DNA of 64,000 bases. Origin: Arenibacter catalasegens (lineage in GTDB: Bacteria > Bacteroidota > Bacteroidia > Flavobacteriales > Flavobacteriaceae). Below the pieces are notes generated by a model. It saw only the letters and a list, made by a program, of their open reading frames with translations. It did no database searches and was not told the origin of the DNA. Shown here one piece after another: positions 1-8,248 of the stretch (positions within the stretch are counted from its first letter, which is position 1; each line of letters begins with the position of its first letter). Location: NCBI RefSeq assembly GCF_002909235.1, contig NZ_PHQQ01000018.1, positions 56,088 to 120,087 on the forward strand. The letters are read 5' to 3'. Both the position numbers and the translations under genes were made by a program.

Positions 1-241
1 AAACATAAACCTTGGACAGGAAGTAAGTGTAAAAATCGATGCAGGTGACGATATGAAATCATACCCAGGAGAGGTTACCTGGATTTCTGAAAGCGCCGAA
101 TTTACCCCTAAAATTATTCAAACCAAGGAAGAACGTGTAAACCTAGTTTATGCGGTCAAGGTAAGTGTTAAAAATGATGGCAGTTTAAAAATCGGGATGC
201 CTGCTGAAATGTGGATCGATACAAATACCAATGACAAATGA
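1..241 (+). CDS. HlyD-family periplasmic adaptor, C-terminal fragment (YbhG-like)
   Basis: The open frame runs from the window edge (codons from base 2) to a stop at 239-241, so the true start lies outside. The roughly 79 visible residues match the beta-barrel/membrane-proximal end of HlyD-type adaptors: a 'GQEVSVKID' strand, an 'YPGEV' strand and the closing 'LKIGMPAEMWI' that ends many members. Such adaptors link an inner-membrane exporter to an outer-membrane TolC channel. The gene is followed by two ATPase and two permease genes, so it is probably the adaptor of a YbhGFSR-type exporter. The next gene overlaps its stop by four bases. An in-frame ATG at base 53 is internal and not a real start. 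Confidence 0.8.
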   Translation, partial: NINLGQEVSVKIDAGDDMKSYPGEVTWISESAEFTPKIIQTKEERVNLVYAVKVSVKNDGSLKIGMPAEMWIDTNTNDK

Positions 242-621
242 AAATAACTTTGATCATCGCGACAATTCTAGCCATCTTGATTGGGGTCTTATCCATAATC
301 TCAGGCTCCATGGTCCTTCTAGGGATACGATCAGTGGATTATACGGTATTGACCTGGTTGGTTGTCTACAACGTGACCCTAGGAGTCATTTCTATAATGG
401 TAGCCTATCAAATGGGCAAACAACATAGAAAGTCTAAAACAATGATAATGTCCATCCTCATATTGCACTCATTGGTATTGGGCTATTTGTACTTTTTTAA
501 TGAAAGCGTAGCGGTAGAGAGTATCAAGGCAATGTCTTTTAGGGTAAGCATATGGGTAGCAATTCTCCTTTTGACCCTCGTCAAAAATCCAAAAAGAGTA
601 CATAACAATATTAAAAAGTGA
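238..621 (+). CDS. Small integral membrane protein, unknown function
   Basis: 127 residues with about four predicted membrane helices (roughly residues 3-28, 36-57, 68-88 and 98-116) separated by short basic loops. The start codon overlaps the stop of the adaptor gene (ATGA), indicating translational coupling within the exporter operon. No catalytic motif is visible and I do not recognise the family. Its position between the adaptor and the ATPases suggests an accessory role in the exporter, but that is inference only. Confidence 0.7.
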   Translation: MKITLIIATILAILIGVLSIISGSMVLLGIRSVDYTVLTWLVVYNVTLGVISIMVAYQMGKQHRKSKTMIMSILILHSLVLGYLYFFNESVAVESIKAMSFRVSIWVAILLLTLVKNPKRVHNNIKK

Positions 622-624
622 GCT

Positions 625-1101
625 ATGAAAACGAAAATCATCCTTTTTGCCATCCTCTCCTTAGGCTATTTAAGTTGCAAACAGGCGATAAAGGAGGACG
701 CAACTTCAAAGGAGACCTATATTACAAACGGGGAGACAGAAAAAGTTCCGCATTTGAATAATGATTGGGTTGCGGAAATGGCCTTAAACAATGGCATAAA
801 ATGGGAGGCAAATCTAGAAACTACTTCCGGGATAGCCGCCATGTCTAAAATGATTGCGGAAACCAAAACCCTATCTCTTGAAGACTACAGAAATTTGGGA
901 AACACTTTTAACGAGGTTAAAAACACCATTGTTAAGGAATGCACCATGACAGGAGCATCGCACGATAATCTGCATGTTTTTCTACATCCGTTGATCCAAA
1001 AGATTGAAATCCTGCAAAATACTACTAGCACAGACGAAGGCGCTAAAATCAAGGAAAGTATAAAAGGGCAATTAAAAAGCTATTACACCTATTTTGACTA
1101 A
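625..1101 (+). CDS. Putative lipoprotein, unknown function
   Basis: 158 residues starting with a short lipoprotein signal, 'MKTKIILFAILSLGYLSC', with Cys18 as the likely lipidated residue. The mature part is mainly charged and probably helical, with no recognised domain. It sits three bases after the preceding membrane protein and 35 bases before the first ATPase, so it belongs to the exporter operon. Comparable small helical lipoproteins near efflux systems are usually uncharacterised. Confidence 0.65.
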   Translation: MKTKIILFAILSLGYLSCKQAIKEDATSKETYITNGETEKVPHLNNDWVAEMALNNGIKWEANLETTSGIAAMSKMIAETKTLSLEDYRNLGNTFNEVKNTIVKECTMTGASHDNLHVFLHPLIQKIEILQNTTSTDEGAKIKESIKGQLKSYYTYFD

Positions 1102-1136
1102 GATATAACGGATAATTTTTATTCAACGGTAAAAAA

Positions 1137-2072
1137 ATGAGCATCATTCTAAACAATATCAGCAAATCTTACGGTAAAGTAAAAGCTTTGGACGATATTT
1201 CCTTTGAGGTAAAACCAGGGGAACTGTTTGGTCTGATCGGGCCGGACGGTGCTGGAAAGACTACCCTCTTTCGAATATTGACCACATTGCTCATTCAGGA
1301 TGAGGGAAACGCTTCAGTAGCGGGCTACGATGTACTAAGACAATATAAGGACATTAGGCATCATGTGGGTTATATGCCGGGTAGGTTTTCTTTGTATCAA
1401 GACCTTACGGTGGAAGAAAATCTAAATTTTTTCGCAACCATTTTTGGTACGACCATAGCGGAGAACTATGATTTGATCAAGGATATATATGTCCAAATAG
1501 AACCCTTTAAAAACCGTAGGGCTGGAAAGTTATCTGGTGGGATGAAACAAAAGTTGGCCCTTTGCTGTGCCTTGATACATAAACCTAAAGTATTGTTCTT
1601 GGACGAGCCCACCACAGGGGTAGATCCCGTTTCTCGAAAGGAATTTTGGGAGATGTTAAAACGGTTACAGCAAAAGAGCATCACTATTTTAGTTTCCACA
1701 CCGTATATGGATGAAGCTGAGCTTTGTGATAGGATTGCCTTGATCACAGATGGGAGAATACTGCAGATTAACACACCTGGAGAAATTATTGCTTCGTTTC
1801 CAAAGAAAATATATAAGGTGCGTACCTCCAATACCTATCAATTAATCCAGGATTTAAGAATTTACCCAGATACCCATAGTGCCTATCCATTTGGGGAATA
1901 CCTGCATTTTATATCCAAAATGGCATCTTTTGGCCCAAAGGATTTGGAAGGCTATTTAGAAGAAAAGCAACACAGTAATATTGAGGTCATAGAGACCGTG
2001 GCAACTATTGAGGATACTTTTATGGATTTGTCAAGGGCAAATAAATTGATCGGCAATCAGATTAATGGTTAG
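1137..2072 (+). CDS. ABC transporter ATPase, equivalent of the N-terminal half of YbhF
   Basis: 311 residues. Walker A is GPDGAGKTT at about residues 35-43, the signature LSGGM starts at 132, and Walker B with the catalytic pair DE is at 156-157, so this is a complete nucleotide-binding domain. The unusual PDG in Walker A is also found in the first ATPase domain of E. coli YbhF. A C-terminal extension of about 90 residues follows the domain. Together with the next gene it would form the asymmetric ATPase of a YbhGFSR-like exporter, a family linked to drug and cation efflux. The two ATPases are separate genes here, rather than one fused protein. Confidence 0.88.
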   Translation: MSIILNNISKSYGKVKALDDISFEVKPGELFGLIGPDGAGKTTLFRILTTLLIQDEGNASVAGYDVLRQYKDIRHHVGYMPGRFSLYQDLTVEENLNFFATIFGTTIAENYDLIKDIYVQIEPFKNRRAGKLSGGMKQKLALCCALIHKPKVLFLDEPTTGVDPVSRKEFWEMLKRLQQKSITILVSTPYMDEAELCDRIALITDGRILQINTPGEIIASFPKKIYKVRTSNTYQLIQDLRIYPDTHSAYPFGEYLHFISKMASFGPKDLEGYLEEKQHSNIEVIETVATIEDTFMDLSRANKLIGNQING

Positions 2073-2108
2073 GCCGTTTTAATAAACTAAGTACTCCTTA
2101 GAAGAAAT

Positions 2109-2843
2109 ATGAAAATAGATAATGTAATTCAAGTTGAGAACTTGACTAAGACGTTTGGCGACTTCACCGCCGTCAACAACATCTCTTTTGAGGTGGGTAA
2201 GGGAGAGATTTTTGGATTTTTGGGAGCTAATGGCGCCGGGAAGACTACCGCTATGAAGATGTTGATCGGTATTTCCAAACCTACCTATGGTAAAGCCACA
2301 GTTGCTGGATATGATGTACTTACACATACCGAGCAGGTAAAGATGAATATTGGCTATATGAGCCAACGCTTTTCCCTGTATAATGATTTAACCATAAAGG
2401 AAAACATCGTCTTTTTTGGGGGTATTTATGGCTTGACTTCAGCTACAATAAAAGAAAAATCCCAGGCCCTGATCAATGAGTTGGGATTGCATGATATGGC
2501 CGATTCCCTGGTTGGTTCCCTTCCCTTGGGATGGAAACAAAAAGTAGCTTTTTCCGTAGCACTGCTTCACAATCCAAAAATCATTTTTTTGGATGAGCCA
2601 ACAGGAGGAGTCGACCCCATTACCAGACGCCAATTTTGGGAAATGATCTATAGGGAGGCCAACAAAGGGGTCACCATTTTTGTGACCACCCACTATATGG
2701 ACGAGGCCGAATATTGTGATCGGGTATCCATTATGGTAGCGGGGAAAATTGAGGCTTTGGACACACCAAAGAACCTTAAAGGACAGTTTCAAGTGGATTC
2801 CATGAACAAGGTATTCCTAAAATTAGCTAGGAACATAGAATAA
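2109..2843 (+). CDS. ABC transporter ATPase, equivalent of the C-terminal half of YbhF
   Basis: 244 residues forming one nucleotide-binding domain. Walker A is GANGAGKTT from about residue 39, and Walker B is IIFLDEPTGGVDP. The signature motif is degenerate: LPLGW at 138-142 instead of LSGGQ. The second ATPase domain of E. coli YbhF has the same kind of change (LPLGF), which supports orthology with that half. The signature comes from the opposite subunit in the dimer, so one of the two ATP sites may be weak. The gene lies 36 bases after the first ATPase and 10 bases before the first permease. Confidence 0.88.
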   Translation: MKIDNVIQVENLTKTFGDFTAVNNISFEVGKGEIFGFLGANGAGKTTAMKMLIGISKPTYGKATVAGYDVLTHTEQVKMNIGYMSQRFSLYNDLTIKENIVFFGGIYGLTSATIKEKSQALINELGLHDMADSLVGSLPLGWKQKVAFSVALLHNPKIIFLDEPTGGVDPITRRQFWEMIYREANKGVTIFVTTHYMDEAEYCDRVSIMVAGKIEALDTPKNLKGQFQVDSMNKVFLKLARNIE

Positions 2844-2853
2844 TTATGATGAA

Positions 2854-3960
2854 ATGAAGAGATTTATAGGATTCATCACAAAAGAATTTTACCACATTTT
2901 AAGGGACCGGCGTTCCCTGTTTATCTTGTTTGGGATGCCCATAGTTCAAGTGATGCTTTTTGGTTTTGCCATTACCAACGAAATCAATAATGTTGATATC
3001 GCCATTTTAGACCATTCCAAGGACGTTAATACCAAAGAGATCATTAATAAAATAGCGACTTCAAAATATTTTAGTATTAAGGGGTTTATAAGCCATGAAG
3101 ATGAGATCGAATCTACTTTTAAAAAAGGAAAAATAAAGGCGGTACTCAATTTTGAAAAGGATTTCAGCAAAAACTTGGTCGCCCAAAAAAAAGCCACCGT
3201 TCAAATTCTTACCGATGCTACCGACCCCAATACAGCGAATACCATAAGCAATTATGTAGGATCTATTTTACAGAATTACCAACAGGAATTAAATAAAGGT
3301 TTAAACATGCCTTATCAAATAGTACCAAAAACAAGAATGGTATTTAATCCGGAACTAAAGAGTGTATATATGTTTGTGCCGGGGGTTATGACTATAATAT
3401 TAATGTTGGTATCGGCCATGATGACCTCAATATCCATTACCAAGGAGAAAGAATTGGGAACTATGGAAATTTTGTTGGTGTCTCCCTTAAACCCAATTCA
3501 AGTTATTGTGGGCAAGGTGGTTCCTTATATTTTGTTATCCATCATAAACGCCGCAGTTATTATTCTTTTGAGCATTTTTGTTTTTAAAATGCCAGTGCAG
3601 GGCAGTTTGTTTTTATTGGGGGCGGAGAGTACCTTATTTATAGTAAATGCCCTGTCGCTCGGGATTCTAATTTCCACCATATCCTCCACACAACAAGCGG
3701 CTATGATGATTTCTTTAATGGGGCTTATGCTCCCTGTTATATTATTATCGGGATTTATTTTTCCCATCTCCAGTATGCCTTTGCCCTTGCAAATGATCAG
3801 TAATATAATCCCTGCAAAATGGTTTATAATAATCTTAAAAGGCATTATGCTCAAAGGAGTGGGATTGGCTTATGTTTGGAAAGAAACCTTAATATTAATT
3901 GGGATGACCATATTTTTTATTGGTTTGAGCGTAAAAAAATATAAAATAAGATTGGAGTAA
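2854..3960 (+). CDS. ABC-2 type permease (YbhS-like)
   Basis: 368 residues with the ABC-2 layout: an N-terminal membrane helix at about 22-42, a periplasmic domain of about 130 residues, then five helices in the second half. The 'ITKEKELGTMEILLVSPL' coupling region follows the second helix, as is usual in this family. It begins 10 bases after the second ATPase gene and is paired with a second, similar permease, so the membrane part is probably a heterodimer. Substrate unknown; relatives export drugs or lipids. Confidence 0.88.
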   Translation: MKRFIGFITKEFYHILRDRRSLFILFGMPIVQVMLFGFAITNEINNVDIAILDHSKDVNTKEIINKIATSKYFSIKGFISHEDEIESTFKKGKIKAVLNFEKDFSKNLVAQKKATVQILTDATDPNTANTISNYVGSILQNYQQELNKGLNMPYQIVPKTRMVFNPELKSVYMFVPGVMTIILMLVSAMMTSISITKEKELGTMEILLVSPLNPIQVIVGKVVPYILLSIINAAVIILLSIFVFKMPVQGSLFLLGAESTLFIVNALSLGILISTISSTQQAAMMISLMGLMLPVILLSGFIFPISSMPLPLQMISNIIPAKWFIIILKGIMLKGVGLAYVWKETLILIGMTIFFIGLSVKKYKIRLE

Positions 3961-4043
3961 GCAGTTTGTAATGTGATGTCTTAGCCAGTTGTACGACAGA
4001 GCTTTATTTGAGATTGATAAATAAGAAGGTATAAAGACAAAAA

Positions 4044-5165
4044 ATGAACATCATCCGCTATATCATACAAAAGGAGTTTAAACAGATCTTTAGAAATAAG
4101 GCGATGCTCCCTATTATTTTTGTTCTGCCATTGATCCAGCTTATCATCTTATCCAATGCGGCCACTTTTGAAGTGAAAAATATAAAGTTTGCCTTTGTTG
4201 ATAACGATAAAACTTCCCTTTCAAGGGAACTAGTGGAAAAATTTGAAGCGTCCTCTTATTTTAATGTGATGACCGACTTTCCATCAGCTAAACTGGCCAG
4301 TAAGGCAATGCTGGAAGGGAAGGTGGATGTAATTTTAGAGATTCCATCTTATTTTGAAAGGCAACTGCTTAAAAATGAAAAAGCTGATCTGTCCGTTATA
4401 ATCAATGCAATAGATGGTGCCGCTGCGGGAGTAGAAAATGTATATATCAATCAAATTGTACAACAGTTCAATAAAAAAGCACAAGTAGCATTATTCCTAT
4501 ATAACAATATGGGAAACCAGCCGCAGCATATTGAGACTATCCCTTCCTTTTGGTATAATGAAACCTTAAATTATAAGACTTTTATGGTGCCCGGAATATT
4601 GGTTTTATTGGTGACCATGATTACCCTTTTCCTTTCCGGGATGAACATTGTTAGGGAGAAGGAAATAGGCACATTGGAGCAAATAAATGTAACCCCAATA
4701 AAAAAGCACCAGTTTATTATTGGAAAATTATTTCCTTTTTTGGTTCTCGGAATGGTATTGTTGACTGTGGGTTTGATCATTTCTAAACTGCTGTTCCAGG
4801 TACCGATTGTTGGAAGCCTTACCTTAATGTATCTATATACCATTATCTATATTTTGGTGATTTTGGGGATGGGCCTTTTTATATCCAATTTTACGGATAC
4901 CCAACAGCAGGCCATGTTTATAGCCTGGTTTTTTATGGTTATTTTTATTTTAATGAGCGGTTTGTTTACTCCGATCGAAAGTATGCCCCAGTGGGCCCAG
5001 GTGTTAACAGAGTTTAATCCTATTAAATACTTTGTACAGGTCATGAGGATGGTGATGCTAAAGGGAGCTGGTATTTCGGATATTTACCCGCAATTTTTAA
5101 AAACATTGCTATTTGCCATTGCCATGAATGCTTTGGCGGTTATTAGTTATAAAAAAGTAAGTTGA
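4044..5165 (+). CDS. ABC-2 type permease (YbhR-like)
   Basis: 373 residues with the same architecture as the preceding permease: one N-terminal helix (about 22-40), a periplasmic insert, and a C-terminal group of five helices. The coupling segment is 'IVREKEIGTLEQINVTPI'. It is the last gene of the exporter operon. The 83-base gap before it holds no gene, and the 257-base gap after it contains the candidate promoter of the TolC gene. It most likely pairs with the upstream permease in one exporter. Confidence 0.87.
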   Translation: MNIIRYIIQKEFKQIFRNKAMLPIIFVLPLIQLIILSNAATFEVKNIKFAFVDNDKTSLSRELVEKFEASSYFNVMTDFPSAKLASKAMLEGKVDVILEIPSYFERQLLKNEKADLSVIINAIDGAAAGVENVYINQIVQQFNKKAQVALFLYNNMGNQPQHIETIPSFWYNETLNYKTFMVPGILVLLVTMITLFLSGMNIVREKEIGTLEQINVTPIKKHQFIIGKLFPFLVLGMVLLTVGLIISKLLFQVPIVGSLTLMYLYTIIYILVILGMGLFISNFTDTQQQAMFIAWFFMVIFILMSGLFTPIESMPQWAQVLTEFNPIKYFVQVMRMVMLKGAGISDIYPQFLKTLLFAIAMNALAVISYKKVS

Positions 5166-5370
5166 TGTACGGCGTATAGGACCCAATTTCCGGTTATACT
5201 CCAATATCCGAATTTCTATTCCAACTACTTAAGGGATTGGATGGTATCCACCCTTAACCTTCCACATACCCCTATTTATTATAACATGTGAATATAATAG
5301 AGATGGCAATAATTTGTTTCAAAAAAGGGTGACTCAACAAAAAGGATCTCTTTTTTGTCGGTAACATTTG

Positions 5371-5404
5371 TTGCTGTGTAATCCTTTTTCTCCCCCTAAT
5401 TTTG
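5371..5404 (+). promoter_or_regulatory. Candidate flavobacterial promoter for the TolC/RND operon
   Basis: A -7 box TAATTTTG (5397-5404) matches the Bacteroidota consensus TAnnTTTG exactly. The upstream TTTGTTG at 5367-5373 can serve as the -33 element, with a spacer of 23 bases, at the long end of what is reported. The start codon follows 18 bases later. Based on consensus matching only. Confidence 0.45.
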
Positions 5405-5422
5405 TAATAAATAATTAGAAGG

Positions 5423-6727
5423 ATGAAGAATATCATTTATATATTATCATTTTTAGGAACTATGTTCTTTGTACATGCTCAGGAAAGGGTGTTGATCAGC
5501 AAGGAGGAAGTGTTGACCAAAGTGAGGGAAAACAATAATACCCTTAAAATGTCCCAGCAGGATGTGTTGGCCGCTAGGGGTGATTTCAATAAGTCCAATG
5601 CGGTGATATTGCCCAATATAAGCATATCCCATACCGCAATAGCTACCACCAATCCCCTGATGGCCTTTGGTTCTAAATTGAACCAGGAAATTTTGACCCA
5701 GGCCGATTTTAATCCCCTTTTATTGAACAATCCTAGTCAGATCGAAGATTATGCAACTCGTATTCAGGTGCTGCAACCTTTGGTAAATCTAGATGGTATT
5801 TTTCAGCGCAAGGCGGCAAAGGCCAAATTAAGTGCCATGGAGTTAAAAGCAGATAGGACCAAAGATTACATGGACTTGGAGGTAGAAAAGTCCTATATGC
5901 AATTACAATTGGCGTATAAGTCGGTAACTGTTCTGGAACAGGCAAAAAATGCGGCCATGGAAAATAAGCGTTTGGCGGATAATAGTTTTAAACAGGGGTA
6001 TCTTCAAAAATCCGATGTACTAGAGGTAGAGGTCAGGGTGACCGAAATAGACAATCAACTACAGTATGCCAAGAGCAATGTACATAATGTGTCTAATTAC
6101 CTGTCGGTTTTGATGAACGATGATAACTATACCCTTCTACAGCCTACGGACTCCTTAACCCTTATGGTCAGTGATATGATTACGAAAGGATTACCCGAAA
6201 ATAGAAGAGATCTAGAAGCTATGTCCTTGTCCAGTGATGCGTACCAACAAATGTACAGGGCAGACAAAATGAGTTTCCTTCCTAGCTTAAATGCTTTTGG
6301 GACCTATGAATTGCATGATGACCAAGTTTTTCAAGGAGATGCCAATGGATATTTGATCGGGGCCGAATTGAAGTGGAACATTTTTGAAGGCAGCAAACGT
6401 TTTGGAAAGGTTCAAAAAAGTAGGGCCGAATACGAGAAATCCAAATTGGAACTGCATCAATATAAGGCGGAGAGTCAGGTAGAGTTAAACAGGGCCATGA
6501 GGTTGCTTCAAGATGCCAAAAACAATTTGGAACTTACCTCCCTAGCCTTGCAACAATCGGAAGAATCACTTCGGATACGAACTAATCGCTTTAAACAGGG
6601 TTTGGAAAAAACGACCGACCTATTAAATACCGAAACACAATACGCTCAAAAGAGATTGGAATATTACGCCACCATTTTTAACTATAACTATTCCTTGGCC
6701 TATGTTAAGTTTTTAACCAAGGAATAA
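5423..6727 (+). CDS. TolC-family outer membrane efflux protein
   Basis: 434 residues with a cleavable signal ending in 'FFVHAQ' near residue 20. The sequence shows the internal duplication and long heptad-rich coiled-coil stretches of the TolC/OEP family, including the paired 'AYKSVTVLEQAKNAA' and 'ALQQSEESLRIRTNRFKQG' helices. The second half contains the usual 'RF..G' turn followed by a 'TDLLNTETQY' helix. It would form the trimeric outer-membrane channel. The adaptor and RND pump genes follow directly, so it is the exit duct of a tripartite pump. It could also serve the upstream ABC exporter, which has no TolC gene of its own in view. Confidence 0.88.
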   Translation: MKNIIYILSFLGTMFFVHAQERVLISKEEVLTKVRENNNTLKMSQQDVLAARGDFNKSNAVILPNISISHTAIATTNPLMAFGSKLNQEILTQADFNPLLLNNPSQIEDYATRIQVLQPLVNLDGIFQRKAAKAKLSAMELKADRTKDYMDLEVEKSYMQLQLAYKSVTVLEQAKNAAMENKRLADNSFKQGYLQKSDVLEVEVRVTEIDNQLQYAKSNVHNVSNYLSVLMNDDNYTLLQPTDSLTLMVSDMITKGLPENRRDLEAMSLSSDAYQQMYRADKMSFLPSLNAFGTYELHDDQVFQGDANGYLIGAELKWNIFEGSKRFGKVQKSRAEYEKSKLELHQYKAESQVELNRAMRLLQDAKNNLELTSLALQQSEESLRIRTNRFKQGLEKTTDLLNTETQYAQKRLEYYATIFNYNYSLAYVKFLTKE

Positions 6728-6919
6728 TACGCCTAAGACAATAAATATGCGAGACCATAGCAAGGGAAATTTGTATTTATAACTAAGAATTAAAAGAAAA
6801 ACATGAAATGAGCATAACCGAAAACTGGTCGCAAATACGATTGATGATATGCGAATTACACCCGCCTGAACGAAGAAGTCGGGCAGGTCTGACCGTTGAA
6901 AAACAATAAATATCTACAT

Positions 6920-7999
6920 ATGAAAACAAAATTATACATAGTACTACTCTTCACCCTAGTCATAGCTATTTCTAGTTGTGGGAACGATGACAAAAAAACT
7001 GTGCCGGATAATTCCCCCACTGTTACCGTTAAAGTGAGCACGGTTTCTGAACAGAGCGGTGGCACGTTCCTATCCGCCAGTGGAAAGATAGAGGCAGTAA
7101 ACAGTGCCAACCTTAGTACCCGAATGATGGGGTATGTAGATAAAATTTATGTTCAGATGGGGGATAAAGTTAATAGTGGACAGCTATTGATAAGCATAAA
7201 CAATGCTGATATATCTGCTAAACTGGCCCAGGTAAATGCAAGTATTACCGAAGCGACCGCTGCTTTTAAAAATGCCGAAAAAGATTATAATAGGTTTACG
7301 GCCTTGTTTAATGATAACAGTGCTTCCCAAAAGGAACTGGATGATATCACAGCCAACTACAACATGGCCAAGGCTCGCTTGGAAGGGGCCAAACAAATGA
7401 AGAACGAGGTAAACGCACAATTTTCATATAGCAATATACGCGCCCCTTTTAATGGGGTAGTAACCAACAAATTTATAAAGGTTGGGGATATGGCAAATCC
7501 GGGAATGCCCTTATTGGAAGTGGAAAGTCCTGGGGATTTTCAAGTATTGGCGATGATACCCGAATCCGAAATCCTTCAGATCAAGGCCGATTCGGAAGTT
7601 CTTGTCCTGATCAAGACCTTAAACGAATCTGTCAAGGGGAAAGTGGCGGAAGTAAGTACATCGGCAAAAAATACAGGAGGGCAATATATGGTTAAGGTGA
7701 TGCTGGACAAATCCGAGTATAATTTGCTTTCCGGAATGTATGCTACTGTGCAATTTCCAACGGTAAAAAAGAAGAATACCAATAAAGTGCTTATTCCTTT
7801 GGATGCCGTGGTTCACAACGGTCAGTTATCCGGTGTATATACGGTAAGTGAAAGCAATACGGCAATTTTGCGCTGGTTGCGGTTGGGCAGGACTTTTGGC
7901 GACAGTGTTGAAGTATTGTCCGGACTTTCCGCCGAGGAAGATTACATAATATCGGCAGATGGGAAGTTGTTCAATGGGGCTAAAATAAGTACCCAATAA
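6920..7999 (+). CDS. RND efflux periplasmic adaptor (MFP subunit), lipoprotein
   Basis: 359 residues from the ATG at 6920. That start gives a clean lipoprotein signal, 'MKTKLYIVLLFTLVIAISSC', whereas a TTG at 6896 would only add a non-signal stretch. The order of parts is that of MexA/AcrA-type adaptors: a first lipoyl half (about residues 55-90, with 'VYVQMGDKVNSGQLL'-like sequence), a helical hairpin, the second lipoyl half containing 'IRAPFNGVVTNKFIKVGD', a beta-barrel and a membrane-proximal domain. It links the TolC channel to the RND pump encoded next. The 192-base gap upstream holds no gene. Confidence 0.9.
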   Translation: MKTKLYIVLLFTLVIAISSCGNDDKKTVPDNSPTVTVKVSTVSEQSGGTFLSASGKIEAVNSANLSTRMMGYVDKIYVQMGDKVNSGQLLISINNADISAKLAQVNASITEATAAFKNAEKDYNRFTALFNDNSASQKELDDITANYNMAKARLEGAKQMKNEVNAQFSYSNIRAPFNGVVTNKFIKVGDMANPGMPLLEVESPGDFQVLAMIPESEILQIKADSEVLVLIKTLNESVKGKVAEVSTSAKNTGGQYMVKVMLDKSEYNLLSGMYATVQFPTVKKKNTNKVLIPLDAVVHNGQLSGVYTVSESNTAILRWLRLGRTFGDSVEVLSGLSAEEDYIISADGKLFNGAKISTQ

Positions 8000-8039
8000 C
8001 TGAAGATTTAAAAAACGGGTTTGCGTTAGGCCTGCCCGC

Positions 8040-8192
8040 CGTTAGGTGGGGATTGCAGTGGTTACCCTAGGTCCTTTTAGCGGATTTAGGCTAAAAAGGA
8101 GCTGGAGTAAAAGCGGAAAGCCCGACCTGAGCATTCCTGCATAATCTTCCTGCAAGGTCTCCATTCCTGCAAGGTCTCTAAGACCTTGTAGG
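8040..8192. repeat. Intergenic structured repeat block before the RND pump gene
   Basis: CCTTTTAGC (8073-8081) faces GCTAAAAAGG (8090-8099), a hairpin with one bulge. The 15-base unit TTCCTGCAAGGTCTC occurs twice (8147-8161 and 8164-8178). CCTGCAAGGTCT (8166-8177) is mirrored by AGACCTTGTAGG (8181-8192) across a three-base loop, with one mismatch. No gene fits here. This kind of GC-richer, palindrome-bearing intergenic sequence resembles interspersed repeats of flavobacterial genomes, but the window has no second full copy to prove it. Confidence 0.55.
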
Positions 8193-8248
8193 TATATGAA
8201 TCAAGAATTGGCGAAGGTAACGCCCAAATACAAAAACAATAGAAAAAG

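Noticed and set aside
1466..1831. Minus-strand frames of 90-150 codons opposite many genes
   Set aside because: They lie fully inside well-supported genes and have low-complexity or biased translations with no family features. The same applies to those opposite the RND pump, accC and others.
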